A stretch of DNA of 64,000 bases from Jeotgalibacillus marinus (GCF_040801915.1 NZ_JBFMIA010000003.1:186001-250000); one strand, 5' to 3'; positions 17,446-26,099 are shown, numbered from the stretch's first letter. Numbers and translations: made by a program. Notes: generated by a model from the letters alone, not told the origin.

Positions 17446-17899
17446 TCTTATTCCTCTTTTCCTGCACTTCTTCCAGTATCATTTGAATCAACAGTAGAAC
17501 TACACCAATAGTTAAAGCAGCATCTGCAATATTAAAAATAAAATTAAAGAAGGTGAACTGAATAAAATCGACCACTTCTTGACGATACACTCGATCAATA
17601 AAGTTTCCGAATGCTCCACCTAGTATGACCATTAAACTGACACTAAATAACGCGTTCCCTTTCGCATAACGATGAAAGTAATAAAGGATGCCAATAATGA
17701 CAGCAACTGTGACAATGTAAAACAGCCACATTTGTCCTTCTAATATCCCCAAAGCCGCTCCAGTGTTACGGTGAGAAGTAATATAAAAGAAATCTTCTAC
17801 AACGCTTATTGATTCTCCAAGCTCCATATTACGCACCACAAACAACTTTGTGATCTGATCAAAAATGATGATTAGGAGTGCCATTAAATAATAAATCAC
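17411..17899 (-). CDS. lspA: Lipoprotein signal peptidase (signal peptidase II)
   Basis: A 162-residue integral membrane aspartyl protease that removes signal peptides from diacylated prolipoproteins. Four transmembrane segments are visible. The catalytic aspartates are Asp102 (GNFIDRVYR) and Asp126 (FNIADAAL), and the NTGAALG motif is present. The C-terminal tail EEVQEKRNKNGK is basic and cytoplasmic. It overlaps the rluD-type gene downstream. Confidence 0.96.
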   Translation of the reverse strand: MIYYLMALLIIIFDQITKLFVVRNMELGESISVVEDFFYITSHRNTGAALGILEGQMWLFYIVTVAVIIGILYYFHRYAKGNALFSVSLMVILGGAFGNFIDRVYRQEVVDFIQFTFFNFIFNIADAALTIGVVLLLIQMILEEVQEKRNKNGKHSTYNTGK

Positions 17900-17978
17900 A
17901 GGTTTACCTCCAATAGGAAGGATACGTTCCGTTTTACTTATCGTATTGTAGCATATTTTTAGCTAACAGGTACATTGT

Positions 17979-18015
17979 AAAAAAGCCTGGCAGCTATTTT
18001 ATACAGCCAGGCTTT
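17979..18015 (-). terminator. Terminator of ileS
   Basis: The minus strand forms AAGCCTGGC...GCCAGGCTT with an inner CTGTAT/ATAGCTG extension and a run of six T, 30 nt after the ileS stop codon. Confidence 0.88.
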
Positions 18016-18044
18016 CAACTATTTTATTTTGTGAAATGTGTCAA

Positions 18045-20822
18045 TTATTCTGCAGTTAAATGAGCATAGTGCTCTTTTACAACTGAAGCACATCTTGGGC
18101 AGAGGGTTGGATGAATGTCATCTTTGCCGATATCTGTTGTCACAATCCAACAACGTTCACACGTTTCTCCGTCCGCTTTTGTTACGACAACTGTGTGACC
18201 ATTAAATTTCAATCCCTCTTCAGGTGCCTCTCGCAACGAACCAATTACTTCAAAATCAGAAACGATAAACAGTTGCTTTAAATCTTCTTTAATGGATGAC
18301 AAAAGACTGGTCGTTGATTCATCTGCATAAAGCGTTACTTTTGCAGCTAGAGACTTACCGATCAGCTTACTGTTACGCGCTTCTTCAAGTGCTTTTAAAA
18401 CATCGTCACGCAATGCTAAGAATGCATTCCATTTAGATAGAAGCTCTTCTTCATTTGCGTATACTGTTGGCTCAGGCATGTCAGTCAATTGCACACTTTC
18501 TTCCTCAACACCAGGTATAAAGCTCCATACTTCATCTGCTGTATGCGGCAAGATTGGTGCAGTCAATTTCACTAATGCTGTTAATGTTTCATACATCACG
18601 GTTTGCATCGCACGGCGGTCTGCATGGTTTTCTGCCTCGATATAAAGAATATCTTTCGCAAAATCCAAATAGAACGAGCTTAAGTCGAGCGTACAGAAAT
18701 TGTTAATCGTATGATAAATTGTCGCAAACTCATAATGATCGAAAGATTTTTTAGCTGTTTTAATCACCTGATTTAAACGCACCATCATAAATTGATCGAC
18801 TTCACGAAGATCGTCAAATGACACAGCATCTTTTTTCGGATCAAAGTCAGCAAGGTTAGCCAGTAGAAAACGAAGCGTATTACGAATTTTACGATAAACT
18901 TCGGCTACTTGTTTAAGAATTGGATCAGATACACGAACATCCGCTTGATAATCAACAGATGCTACCCAAAGACGAAGAATATCTGCTCCAAGTTGGTTCA
19001 TTACTTTTGATGGAACCATGACGTTCCCTAGCGATTTACTCATTTTACGACCATTTCCATCTAGTGCAAAACCATGGCTTAGGACACCTTTATAAGGCGC
19101 TTTACCTGTGACAGCAACAGCTGTTGTAAGTGACGAATTAAACCAACCACGGAATTGGTCAGAGCCTTCCAAATAAAGATCTGCTGGACGTTGAAGGTCT
19201 TCTCTCGCTTCAAGAACCGATTGATGAGAAGATCCGCTATCAAACCAAACGTCCATAATATCTTGTTCTTTCGTAAATTTACCGTTCGGGCTTCCTTCAT
19301 GTGAAAAACCTTCTGGCAATAATTCTTCCGCTTCTTTTTCAAACCAAATATTTGAACCATGCTCACCGAACAAGTTAGATACATGGTTAATTGTTTCTTC
19401 TGTTATAATCGGCTCTCCATTTTCGGCATAAAATACTGGGATTGGAACGCCCCATGCGCGTTGACGTGAAATACACCAGTCACCTCGGTCACGAACCATG
19501 TTGAACAAACGTGTCTCTCCCCAAGCAGGTGCCCATTTAGTATCGTTAATCGCTTGCATTAACTCATCGCGGAATTTATCAATGGACGCAAACCACTGAG
19601 CTGTTGCACGGAAAATGATCGGTTTTTTCGTACGCCAATCGTGCGGATAACTATGTGTGAAGAATTCAAGCTTTAATAGAGCTCCGACTTCTTCTAGTTT
19701 TTCTGTAATCGGTTTGTTCGCAGCATCATAAAATAGCCCTTCAAATCCTGGGGCTTCATCTGTAAATACACCACGGTCATTCACTGGAGAAAGTACGTCC
19801 AAGCCATATTTATGCCCTACTTGGAAATCATCTTCACCATGTCCTGGTGCAGTGTGCACGCAACCGGTTCCCGCTTCAGTTGTTACGTGTTCGCCTAAAA
19901 CAACAGGTGATTCACGATCATACAATGGATGCTTAGTTTTGACATGTTCAAGTTCTGAACCTTTGACTGTTTTAACAACAGTCGGCGAACTCCACTCTAC
20001 TGTTTCTGTTACTTTTTGAAGCAATTCTTCTGCCACAACATAGCGTTGACCGCTTTCTTCAACTACTACGTAATCTAGCTCTGGATGAAGAGCAATTGCC
20101 AAGTTTGCAGGAATCGTCCAAGGGGTTGTTGTCCAAATAATAAATTTCGTGCCCTGCTCAATCACACCTTTACCATTTGTTACATCAAACGATACATAGA
20201 TCGATGCAGAACGCTTATCTTGATATTCAATTTCTGCTTCAGCAAGTGCTGATTCACTTGAAGGAGACCAATAAACTGGCTTTTTCCCTTTATAAATGAA
20301 TCCTTTTTTCGCCATTTCACCAAACACACGAATTTGTTGTGCTTCGTATTTCGGCTCAAGTGTAATGTACGGGTTATCCCAATCACCACGAACCCCAATA
20401 CGTTTAAATTGTTCACGTTGACTATCTAGCTGGCCATATGCATATTCAGCGCAACGTTCACGAAATTCCGCAACAGTCATTTCTTTACGTTTAACACCCT
20501 TATTCGTTAGTGCCTGTTCGATTGGTAAACCATGCGTATCCCATCCTGGAACGTAAGGTGCTTGGAACCCACTCATCGATTTGAAACGAACAATAAAATC
20601 TTTAAGTACTTTATTTAATGCGTGTCCAATATGAATGTCTCCATTTGCATATGGAGGACCATCGTGTAACACGAAAAGAGGACGACCTTCTGTACGTTTT
20701 TGAACTTGTTCATAAATGTTCATTTCTGCCCATTTTTGTTGCATTTCTGGCTCGCGATTCGGTAAATTACCACGCATCGGAAAAGCTGTTTTTGGCATGC
20801 GCAATGTATCTTTGTACTCCAT
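18045..20822 (-). CDS. ileS: Isoleucyl-tRNA synthetase
   Basis: A 925-residue class I synthetase. HIGH motif is at 64-67 (GDIHIGHAL) and the KMSKS motif is in GNGRKMSKSLGN. The editing domain lies between, with TTTPWTIPANLAI. A C-terminal zinc site uses CERC and CPRC. It is of the bacterial (mupirocin-sensitive type) length with zinc finger. It is preceded by an isoleucine T-box leader and its own promoter, and it ends in a hairpin terminator, so it is monocistronic. Confidence 0.97.
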   Translation of the reverse strand: MEYKDTLRMPKTAFPMRGNLPNREPEMQQKWAEMNIYEQVQKRTEGRPLFVLHDGPPYANGDIHIGHALNKVLKDFIVRFKSMSGFQAPYVPGWDTHGLPIEQALTNKGVKRKEMTVAEFRERCAEYAYGQLDSQREQFKRIGVRGDWDNPYITLEPKYEAQQIRVFGEMAKKGFIYKGKKPVYWSPSSESALAEAEIEYQDKRSASIYVSFDVTNGKGVIEQGTKFIIWTTTPWTIPANLAIALHPELDYVVVEESGQRYVVAEELLQKVTETVEWSSPTVVKTVKGSELEHVKTKHPLYDRESPVVLGEHVTTEAGTGCVHTAPGHGEDDFQVGHKYGLDVLSPVNDRGVFTDEAPGFEGLFYDAANKPITEKLEEVGALLKLEFFTHSYPHDWRTKKPIIFRATAQWFASIDKFRDELMQAINDTKWAPAWGETRLFNMVRDRGDWCISRQRAWGVPIPVFYAENGEPIITEETINHVSNLFGEHGSNIWFEKEAEELLPEGFSHEGSPNGKFTKEQDIMDVWFDSGSSHQSVLEAREDLQRPADLYLEGSDQFRGWFNSSLTTAVAVTGKAPYKGVLSHGFALDGNGRKMSKSLGNVMVPSKVMNQLGADILRLWVASVDYQADVRVSDPILKQVAEVYRKIRNTLRFLLANLADFDPKKDAVSFDDLREVDQFMMVRLNQVIKTAKKSFDHYEFATIYHTINNFCTLDLSSFYLDFAKDILYIEAENHADRRAMQTVMYETLTALVKLTAPILPHTADEVWSFIPGVEEESVQLTDMPEPTVYANEEELLSKWNAFLALRDDVLKALEEARNSKLIGKSLAAKVTLYADESTTSLLSSIKEDLKQLFIVSDFEVIGSLREAPEEGLKFNGHTVVVTKADGETCERCWIVTTDIGKDDIHPTLCPRCASVVKEHYAHLTAE

Positions 20823-20856
20823 ACTATTCCTCCTCAGTCTACTATATTTAAAAATT

Positions 20857-21125
20857 AAAAAACTCCCCCATCCCTAAAAAAGGGACGAGAGAGCATTGCT
20901 TCACGCGGTACCACCCTTATAGAACATAAACCACGTTTTTGTTCCACTCAAGTAGCCTGTAACGGTTGCTATCCGCTGTTGCCTACTGAAATGTTCGACA
21001 ACAGAACTCAAGGATGATTTTCTTCAATAGATCAGCATCGGGCTTACACCGTCCCCGATTCGCTTCAAAGGCAGATTTCCTATTGAATACTGTTCCTATC
21101 TCTGTTAGTGACAATTATGATTCTT
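20857..21125 (-). promoter_or_regulatory. T-box riboswitch leader of ileS (Ile AUC specifier)
   Basis: The minus strand carries the invariant T-box sequence AGGGTGGTACCGCG (20904-20917). A terminator follows, with a 13-bp stem including G-U pairs (20863-20875 with 20881-20893) and then T's. Upstream is a long Stem I region. An ATC triplet followed by A at 21016-21018 in an AAAATCATCC loop is the likely specifier codon, matching isoleucine. Uncharged tRNA-Ile should favour antitermination. Confidence 0.93.
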
Positions 21126-21131
21126 TATGAC

Positions 21132-21161
21132 ATTATATTTGACAAACGATGTGTCCGTCAA
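21132..21161 (-). promoter_or_regulatory. Sigma-A promoter of the ileS T-box transcript
   Basis: TTGACG (21156-21161) and TATAAT (21132-21137) are separated by 18 bp on the minus strand. The -35 box abuts the divIVA stop codon, so the promoter lies directly after divIVA. Confidence 0.8.
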
Positions 21162-21680
21162 CTAGTAGTGCTCTGCTCCTTCTGGTTGCAAGCTTTTTAA
21201 ATCAGTTGTATCGAACTCATGTTCCATTAGATCTTCCCAATCTCCACTTATAATTAAATCTAATTGTGCTTCGATCAACATTTTAAATCTTGTGCGAAAT
21301 ACTTTAGATTGTTTTTTAAGATCTTCAATTTCAATTGCAATTTTACGCGCTTTTGACAGGGATTCATTGACAATGCGATCAGCGTTTTTCTCCGCTTCTT
21401 TGACAATAAGTTTTGATTCCTTTACTGCATTTCGTCGAACTTCTTCTGCAGCTTCTTGGGCAACGACGATCGACTTATTTAGCGTTTCTTCAATATCAGC
21501 AAAGTGACCAAGACGCTCGCTATTGTTACTCAGCTTTTCTTCAAGTTCTTTTTTTTCTCGTATGAGGATCTCATAATCTTTAATAATTTGATCTAAGAAT
21601 TCATTTACCTCGTCTTCATCGTACCCTCTGAATCCACGGGTAAATTCTTTATTATGTATGTCTAATGGTGATAGTGGCAT
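21162..21680 (-). CDS. divIVA: DivIVA, polar/septal membrane-curvature scaffold
   Basis: A 172-residue protein. The N-terminal lipid-binding domain MPLSPLDIHNKEFTRGFRGYDEDEV (first 25 residues, conserved) is followed by a coiled coil to about 145. It marks the division site and poles and recruits MinJ, RacA and others. The C-terminus is short and acidic. It lies at the end of the sepF-ylmG-ylmH group, as in B. subtilis. GGAGGTGCC lies before the start. Confidence 0.95.
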   Translation of the reverse strand: MPLSPLDIHNKEFTRGFRGYDEDEVNEFLDQIIKDYEILIREKKELEEKLSNNSERLGHFADIEETLNKSIVVAQEAAEEVRRNAVKESKLIVKEAEKNADRIVNESLSKARKIAIEIEDLKKQSKVFRTRFKMLIEAQLDLIISGDWEDLMEHEFDTTDLKSLQPEGAEHY

Positions 21681-21718
21681 ACTGGCACCTCCAACCTTTC
21701 ATAAAATACTCAATCTCT

Positions 21719-21724
21719 ATTATA
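21719..21724 (-). promoter_or_regulatory. Possible -10 element for divIVA
   Basis: A perfect TATAAT is present on the minus strand about 40 bp before the divIVA start codon, but no recognisable -35 lies 16-18 bp upstream. Read-through from ylmH is also likely. Confidence 0.35.
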
Positions 21725-21800
21725 CTGTTGATTCGTCCATTTGTGGGGAAACTCTTGCAATTCATGTAGGTTTTTTTCATAATTGGTCAATTTGTAGTGT

Positions 21801-22577
21801 CTACATACCTAAAAAATCTACATTTAAACGCCATTTATCTTTCTTCGTTTTTCCTTCAATTTCACCGATGCGCAATCTTCCTGAGCCCCTTACAGACAGA
21901 ATATCTCCTTGCGCGCATTCAAATGATGTTTGTTCTTCAGAATGAAAGTTAACTTTCACTCTTCCTGCCTTGATCAAGAGTTGTGCTTTTTGACGAGACA
22001 TCGATAATGCCCCTGCTACAACGACATCTAATCGCAAGGAGCTTAGTGTGATAAAACGTGAGGTCCACTTTGCTTTCGGTGGTAAATAGTCGGTCCACTT
22101 TCTTTCTTTTATCGAAACAGTCGCTTTGCCAATTTGGGTAAAGTTCATCAATATAAATGATGTCAGTTCTTTGGCAACTACAACCTGAAGTTTAGTTTCT
22201 GAAAATAAAATATCACCAAATTTTTCTCTCTTCACACCAAGCCCCATTAATGATCCAAGTACATGTTTATGTTCAACTTGAACAAATTTATATGGATAAA
22301 CAATCTCAAGCAGTTGAAGGTCAAAATCGTCAATTGTTGGTGTGAAGTAGGATGGATAAATGAGTGCTCGTTTACGTTCAGAATTATCGCCTCCTTCAAA
22401 CGCAACAAGAACTTCACCCGTAGAACCTACAATGGATTCAATGATATACATTTGCCGCGGATCACAAAAATCAATTAACTTTGGTGCATACATCGCTTCT
22501 ACATCCATTTTCCAACCTAGAACTTGATCAATAAATTCTCGTTCTTCTTTTCGAAAGTGTTGATAAATAGATGACAT
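21801..22577 (-). CDS. ylmH: YlmH/RqcP, S4-domain ribosome quality control factor
   Basis: A 258-residue protein with a C-terminal S4 domain (about 180-240: LRLDVVVAGALSMSRQKAQLLIKAGRVKVN). The N-terminal domain begins IYQHFRKEEREFIDQVLGW. B. subtilis YlmH (RqcP) binds 50S-peptidyl-tRNA complexes and is required with RqcH for poly-alanine tailing. Its partner RqcH is encoded at 1126-2835. The gene sits between ylmG and divIVA, and a hairpin at 22597-22630 separates it from ylmG. Confidence 0.92.
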   Translation of the reverse strand: MSSIYQHFRKEEREFIDQVLGWKMDVEAMYAPKLIDFCDPRQMYIIESIVGSTGEVLVAFEGGDNSERKRALIYPSYFTPTIDDFDLQLLEIVYPYKFVQVEHKHVLGSLMGLGVKREKFGDILFSETKLQVVVAKELTSFILMNFTQIGKATVSIKERKWTDYLPPKAKWTSRFITLSSLRLDVVVAGALSMSRQKAQLLIKAGRVKVNFHSEEQTSFECAQGDILSVRGSGRLRIGEIEGKTKKDKWRLNVDFLGM

Positions 22578-22596
22578 GAATCATCCCTCCTTCAAC

Positions 22597-22630
22597 AAAA
22601 ATGCCCTTACCCTTTTTAAAGGATAAAGGC
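22597..22630 (-). terminator. Intercistronic hairpin between ylmG and ylmH
   Basis: The minus strand folds into a 10-bp stem with two G-U pairs (GCCTTTATCC with GGGTAAGGGC) and is followed by ATTTTTG. It could act as a leaky terminator or RNA-processing end that lowers ylmH and divIVA read-through. Confidence 0.5.
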
Positions 22631-22648
22631 GGTTATTGGATTATTTTT

Positions 22649-22912
22649 TTATACAAGCATTTTCATGAGCTCTACCAAACCAGCTCGTGCTAAATTTAAG
22701 GTAATAATCGCTACGAGTGGAGAAATGTCGATCATTCCAAGCGGAGGAATGATTTTTCTAAATGGCTCCAAATAGGGTTCACATAGTCTTGAAAGTGTTT
22801 GACCGAAGCTACTTTCCCGCGCATTTGGAAACCACGACATTAAAATATAAATAATCAGTGCATAGCTATACAGCACTAAAGCTGTTTCAATCACACCTAA
22901 AACAGTTAACAT
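22649..22912 (-). CDS. ylmG: YggT/YlmG family membrane protein
   Basis: An 87-residue protein with two transmembrane segments. The YggT signature YALIIYILMSWFPNARES is followed by LCEPYLEPFRKIIPPLGMIDISPLVA. The family is linked to division and envelope homeostasis through its gene neighbourhood, but the biochemical role is not settled. I use the ATG at 22912; an in-frame GTG five codons upstream lies inside the AGGTGG ribosome binding site. It sits between sepF and ylmH. Confidence 0.9.
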   Translation of the reverse strand: MLTVLGVIETALVLYSYALIIYILMSWFPNARESSFGQTLSRLCEPYLEPFRKIIPPLGMIDISPLVAIITLNLARAGLVELMKMLV

Positions 22913-22947
22913 ATTGTGTAATACCACCTAACTATAAGATTCTTGAA

Positions 22948-23370
22948 CTACTTTTCTTTAATGGCATCAGTAATGTTGCCACTTACTTCAATGCTATCAG
23001 GTGTACAAAGAAATATATCGGTCCCAACTCGTTGAATATCTCCACCAATTGCATAGACCGTCCCGCTCAAGAAATCAACTACTCTCTTTGCTTGATCTTT
23101 GTCTATGCGTTGGAGGTTCACAACAACACCTCGATGACTTTTAAGATGGTCGGCAACGTCCTGTGCTTCAGCATACATTTTTGGCTCAAGTAAAATCATT
23201 TTGGAAGACTTTTGGATACTTTGCAAGCTTACAACATTTTGTTTCTGCTGTGTAGTTGGTTTTTTTGAACGAACTGCATCCGGTTCGTCTCTCGATTCTT
23301 CAACATACTCTTCAACATATTCTTCATCATCTAAGAAAAAGATTTTCTTAAATTTCGATTTCATTTCCAT
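22948..23370 (-). CDS. sepF: SepF, FtsZ-binding membrane anchor of the divisome
   Basis: A 140-residue protein. An amphipathic N-terminal helix (MKSKFKKIFF) binds membrane, then an acidic, glutamate-rich linker follows (about 14-45). The SepF/DUF552 core is at about 55-137, including VVVNLQRIDKDQAKRVVDFLSG and a GTDIFLCTP end. It bundles FtsZ filaments and works in parallel with FtsA. The start is ATG 23370 with GGAGGGA upstream; a second ATG two codons later is possible. Confidence 0.94.
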   Translation of the reverse strand: MEMKSKFKKIFFLDDEEYVEEYVEESRDEPDAVRSKKPTTQQKQNVVSLQSIQKSSKMILLEPKMYAEAQDVADHLKSHRGVVVNLQRIDKDQAKRVVDFLSGTVYAIGGDIQRVGTDIFLCTPDSIEVSGNITDAIKEK

Positions 23371-23386
23371 GGCTTGTGTCCCTCCT

Positions 23387-24058
23387 TTATTCGCCTACTA
23401 ATGCAGATCCGATTCTGACAAATGTAGCGCCCTCTTCAATGGCAATTTCATAATCATTTGACATCCCCATAGAAAGCTCAGTACAAGGTGCATGAAGAAA
23501 GCCATGCTTATGTATTTCATTTCTTAAATGAGCCAGGTCCCGAAAGCATTGTCGCAAAACAACTTCATCACTCGTGTTAGGAGCCATGGTCATTAAGCCT
23601 ACCACATTTATTTTATCATAGTTCGACACCTGTTCGATAAAATTAAAGACTTTTTGGGGAGACAACCCGTGTTTTTGTTCCTCATCAGACACATTTACTT
23701 GAACAAAACAATTCACTTTCTTTTGCGCACGCTTATTAATTTCTTTTGCCAGGGATAGCCTGTCCAATGAATGGAGGTAATCAATGTGGTCAATTACGTC
23801 TTTGACTTTTCTTGATTGAAGCGTACCAATAAAATGCCACTTCGCTTCACCAATAATGTTTTTTTGTTTTTCAATAAGTCCTTCATAACGATTTTCACCT
23901 AGGTGAACTAGACCGACATCTACCCCTTCTTGCGCACGCTCATTGGTCACATATTTAGTAACAGCTACAACATTTACCTCTTGTGTTTTGCGGTTTGTAC
24001 GCTCACATACATTTCTTATATTGTTGTATACCTTGTCCCATTTTTCGGATACTTTCAT
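23387..24058 (-). CDS. ylmE: YggS/YlmE family PLP homeostasis protein
   Basis: A 223-residue member of the PLPBP family, resembling an alanine racemase N-terminal barrel. The PLP lysine is Lys35 in VAVTKYV. Other family blocks are HLGENRYEG, WHFIGTLQSRK and ELSMGMSNDYEIAIEEGATFVRIGSALVG. It is thought to buffer free PLP rather than catalyse a reaction. The start ATG 24058 has AAGGAG 10 nt upstream and follows the ylmD stop by 5 nt. Confidence 0.93.
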   Translation of the reverse strand: MKVSEKWDKVYNNIRNVCERTNRKTQEVNVVAVTKYVTNERAQEGVDVGLVHLGENRYEGLIEKQKNIIGEAKWHFIGTLQSRKVKDVIDHIDYLHSLDRLSLAKEINKRAQKKVNCFVQVNVSDEEQKHGLSPQKVFNFIEQVSNYDKINVVGLMTMAPNTSDEVVLRQCFRDLAHLRNEIHKHGFLHAPCTELSMGMSNDYEIAIEEGATFVRIGSALVGE

Positions 24059-24063
24059 GCCGA

Positions 24064-24891
24064 TCACTCCTTCCACCCAATCACAGCAACCATTCTTCCT
24101 GTCACACCTTGATCCCTTCGATGCGAAAAAAATAGCTGTTCTTCACATGATGTACAGTATGAAGAGGTGATAATTTGTTTTTCATTCAGGCCTGCTTGAA
24201 GAAGCAATTGATAATTGACCATTTTCAAATCTAGACGATATTGTCCTTCCTCTAATTTATGATAAACGTTTGGAACTTCCTTGATCAAGCTGTCATTTAC
24301 TTTATTGATCACATAATCATCCACTAGATAGCAGCACGGACCAATAGATGGTCCGATCGCTACTTGAAGATTGGTTGAATCAACGCCCGCGTTTTCAGCT
24401 ACACGTATCATAGAACCAGCAATATCTTTAACGGTCCCCTTCCATCCTGCATGCGCTACTCCCGCGAAGTTTGATACGGGATCCATATAATAGATTGGGA
24501 CACAATCTGCATAGCATAAGCTTAAAAAAACATTTTTTTCAGTCGTCCAAAGACCATCCGTTTTAGCTAGAGCATCTTCATAATGGGTTGATCCTTTTCC
24601 GACATCATCTGATGTGACATATTTAATCGTGTCACCATGTACTTGATCAGCCATCACCCATTTTGTTATAGGTGCATCACAATCAGTGCCTAGTAAGGTC
24701 CTATTCGTAACTACATCAGCACGATGATCGTTTACGTGTAAACCGCAATTCAATGATTGATAGGGCCCCATGCTTACGCCACCATTTTTAGTTGAAAAAG
24801 ATGCAACTAAAGAAGGAAAATCAGCCTTCCATTTTTCAACATGTAAAAATGATTCAGCGTTTGATTGTATCATTGCCACTGGTTTGCCCAC
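24064..24891 (-). CDS. ylmD: YlmD/YfiH (LACC1-like) laccase-domain purine nucleoside phosphorylase
   Basis: A 275-residue Cu-oxidoreductase_4 family protein. The conserved His-Cys-His zinc site is His85 (DQVHGDT), Cys130 (YADCVPI) and His147 (VAHAGWKGT). Homologues phosphorylyse adenosine and inosine. The start is uncertain: a GTG at 24891 overlaps the AGGTG-rich region, and another GTG or an ATG 4-6 codons downstream would also have a ribosome binding site. It is the first gene of a ylmD-ylmE-sepF-ylmG unit with its own promoter. Confidence 0.9.
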   Translation of the reverse strand: MGKPVAMIQSNAESFLHVEKWKADFPSLVASFSTKNGGVSMGPYQSLNCGLHVNDHRADVVTNRTLLGTDCDAPITKWVMADQVHGDTIKYVTSDDVGKGSTHYEDALAKTDGLWTTEKNVFLSLCYADCVPIYYMDPVSNFAGVAHAGWKGTVKDIAGSMIRVAENAGVDSTNLQVAIGPSIGPCCYLVDDYVINKVNDSLIKEVPNVYHKLEEGQYRLDLKMVNYQLLLQAGLNEKQIITSSYCTSCEEQLFFSHRRDQGVTGRMVAVIGWKE

Positions 24892-24909
24892 CTCACACCT
24901 TTTTTTAAA

Positions 24910-24939
24910 AGTGTACCATATTATCTTATAAAACGTAAA
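24910..24939 (-). promoter_or_regulatory. Candidate sigma-A promoter for ylmD-ylmE-sepF-ylmG
   Basis: The minus strand reads TTTACG (24934-24939), 18 bp, TACACT (24910-24915), with TGG in front of the -10 (extended -10). Confidence 0.6.
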
Positions 24940-24945
24940 AAAAGG

Positions 24946-25206
24946 TTAAGTTGGTTCATTTGGAGATTCATGAAGGATTTGTCCACGCACAAGAATAACA
25001 TCATTACCTATTTTAACTAAATCTTTCCACGGGATGGTGACCTCCCCCCCTCGACTAAACCACCCTTTCCAATTCCCGTTTTCTTGAATAATGATGGATT
25101 CGATTATACCCGTTTTAAGATTAATATCAATGTTGGCGATAGGTCCAAGTTTTTTTCCATCCGTAACGGAAACGACATCTTTTTGCTGTAATTCTGATAT
25201 TCTCAT
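24946..25206 (-). CDS. ylmC: YlmC/YmxH family PRC-barrel sporulation protein
   Basis: An 86-residue single PRC-barrel domain. The signature is MRISELQQKDVVSVTDGKKLGPIANIDIN, ending in IPWKDLVKIGNDVILVR. The family is restricted to endospore formers and usually sits beside sigG, as here; its molecular role is unknown. It lies between sigG, which has its own terminator, and the ylmD promoter. Confidence 0.88.
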   Translation of the reverse strand: MRISELQQKDVVSVTDGKKLGPIANIDINLKTGIIESIIIQENGNWKGWFSRGGEVTIPWKDLVKIGNDVILVRGQILHESPNEPT

Positions 25207-25241
25207 GTTAACCCCTCCTTGTTACATCTATTTTATGCAAC

Positions 25242-25271
25242 AAAAAGAGAGGAGAACACTTATCTCCTCTC
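25242..25271 (-). terminator. Terminator of sigG
   Basis: The stem GAGAGGAG/CTCCTCTC (25247-25254 with 25264-25271) is followed by TTTTTG on the minus strand. It begins within the last codon of sigG. Confidence 0.85.
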
Positions 25272-26046
25272 AATGAACATATCTATTCATTTGTTTGATT
25301 GCTCCTTTTTCAAGTCTTGACACTTGCGCTTGCGAAATACCGATTTCATCAGCCACTTCCATTTGTGTTTTACCAAAAAAGAAACGGTTTTGAATGATCA
25401 TTTTTTCACGGTCATTTAAATGGTGCAATCCTTCTTTGATCGATAACTCCTCCACCCATTGTTCATCGTTTGTCCGATCATCGCTCACTTGGTCAAGTAC
25501 ATAGATGGGATCCCCACCGTCTTGGTAGATCGGTTCAAATAGTGAAACAGGATCTTGTATCGCATCAAGTGCAAACAAGATGTCTTCTTTAGGCAAATCG
25601 ACCCGCGCAGCAATTTCTTCTATCGTCGGCTCTTTTGATGTTTCGCTAATCAATTGTTCTTTTGCTTGAAGTGATTTATAGGCGATATCACGCAACGAAC
25701 GAGAAACACGAATGGGATTATTGTCACGTAAATACCTACGAATTTCTCCGATAATCATTGGAACTGCATACGTTGAAAATCGGACATTTTGACCTAAATC
25801 AAAATTGTCTATGGATTTTAATAATCCGATACACCCTACTTGAAAAAGATCATCAGGGTTTTCATTTCGATGCGAGAATCGTTGAATCACACTTAACACA
25901 AGTCGCAAATTTCCATATACCAAAACTTCTCTCGATTCTTCATTACCATTTTGTAAATCCGTAAAAATTTTTCTCATTTCTTCGTTTTTATAAATAGGTA
26001 AAGTTGAGGTATCGACTCCACAAATTACAACTTTATTGCGTGCCAT
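25270..26046 (-). CDS. sigG: RNA polymerase sigma-G, late forespore sigma factor
   Basis: A 258-residue sigma-70 family protein. The N-terminal MARNKVVICGVDTS matches the SigG-specific N-terminus. Region 2 contains GNLRLVLSVIQRF, DDLFQVGCIGLLKSIDNFDL and RFSTYAVPMIIGEIRRYLRDN. Region 4.2 is TQMEVADEIGISQAQVSRLEK. It drives late forespore genes (ssp, ger and others). The start has a strong GGAGG with 7-nt spacing, but that sequence can pair with an upstream arm (26054-26099), suggesting control of translation. It follows sigE, as in B. subtilis. Confidence 0.97.
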   Translation of the reverse strand: MARNKVVICGVDTSTLPIYKNEEMRKIFTDLQNGNEESREVLVYGNLRLVLSVIQRFSHRNENPDDLFQVGCIGLLKSIDNFDLGQNVRFSTYAVPMIIGEIRRYLRDNNPIRVSRSLRDIAYKSLQAKEQLISETSKEPTIEEIAARVDLPKEDILFALDAIQDPVSLFEPIYQDGGDPIYVLDQVSDDRTNDEQWVEELSIKEGLHHLNDREKMIIQNRFFFGKTQMEVADEIGISQAQVSRLEKGAIKQMNRYVH

Positions 26047-26053
26047 CTTTTTT

Positions 26054-26099
26054 CCTCCAGTCGGAAGTATGGGTTCTCGATAAGTATCTCCGCTGGAAG
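26054..26099 (-). promoter_or_regulatory. Leader hairpin covering the sigG ribosome binding site
   Basis: The arm 26093-26099 plus 26089-26092 can pair with 26054-26060 plus 26062-26065 (11 bp with a one-base bulge). This buries GGAGG of the sigG Shine-Dalgarno in a stem. The loop is about 23 nt. Pairing was worked out by eye. Confidence 0.55.
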
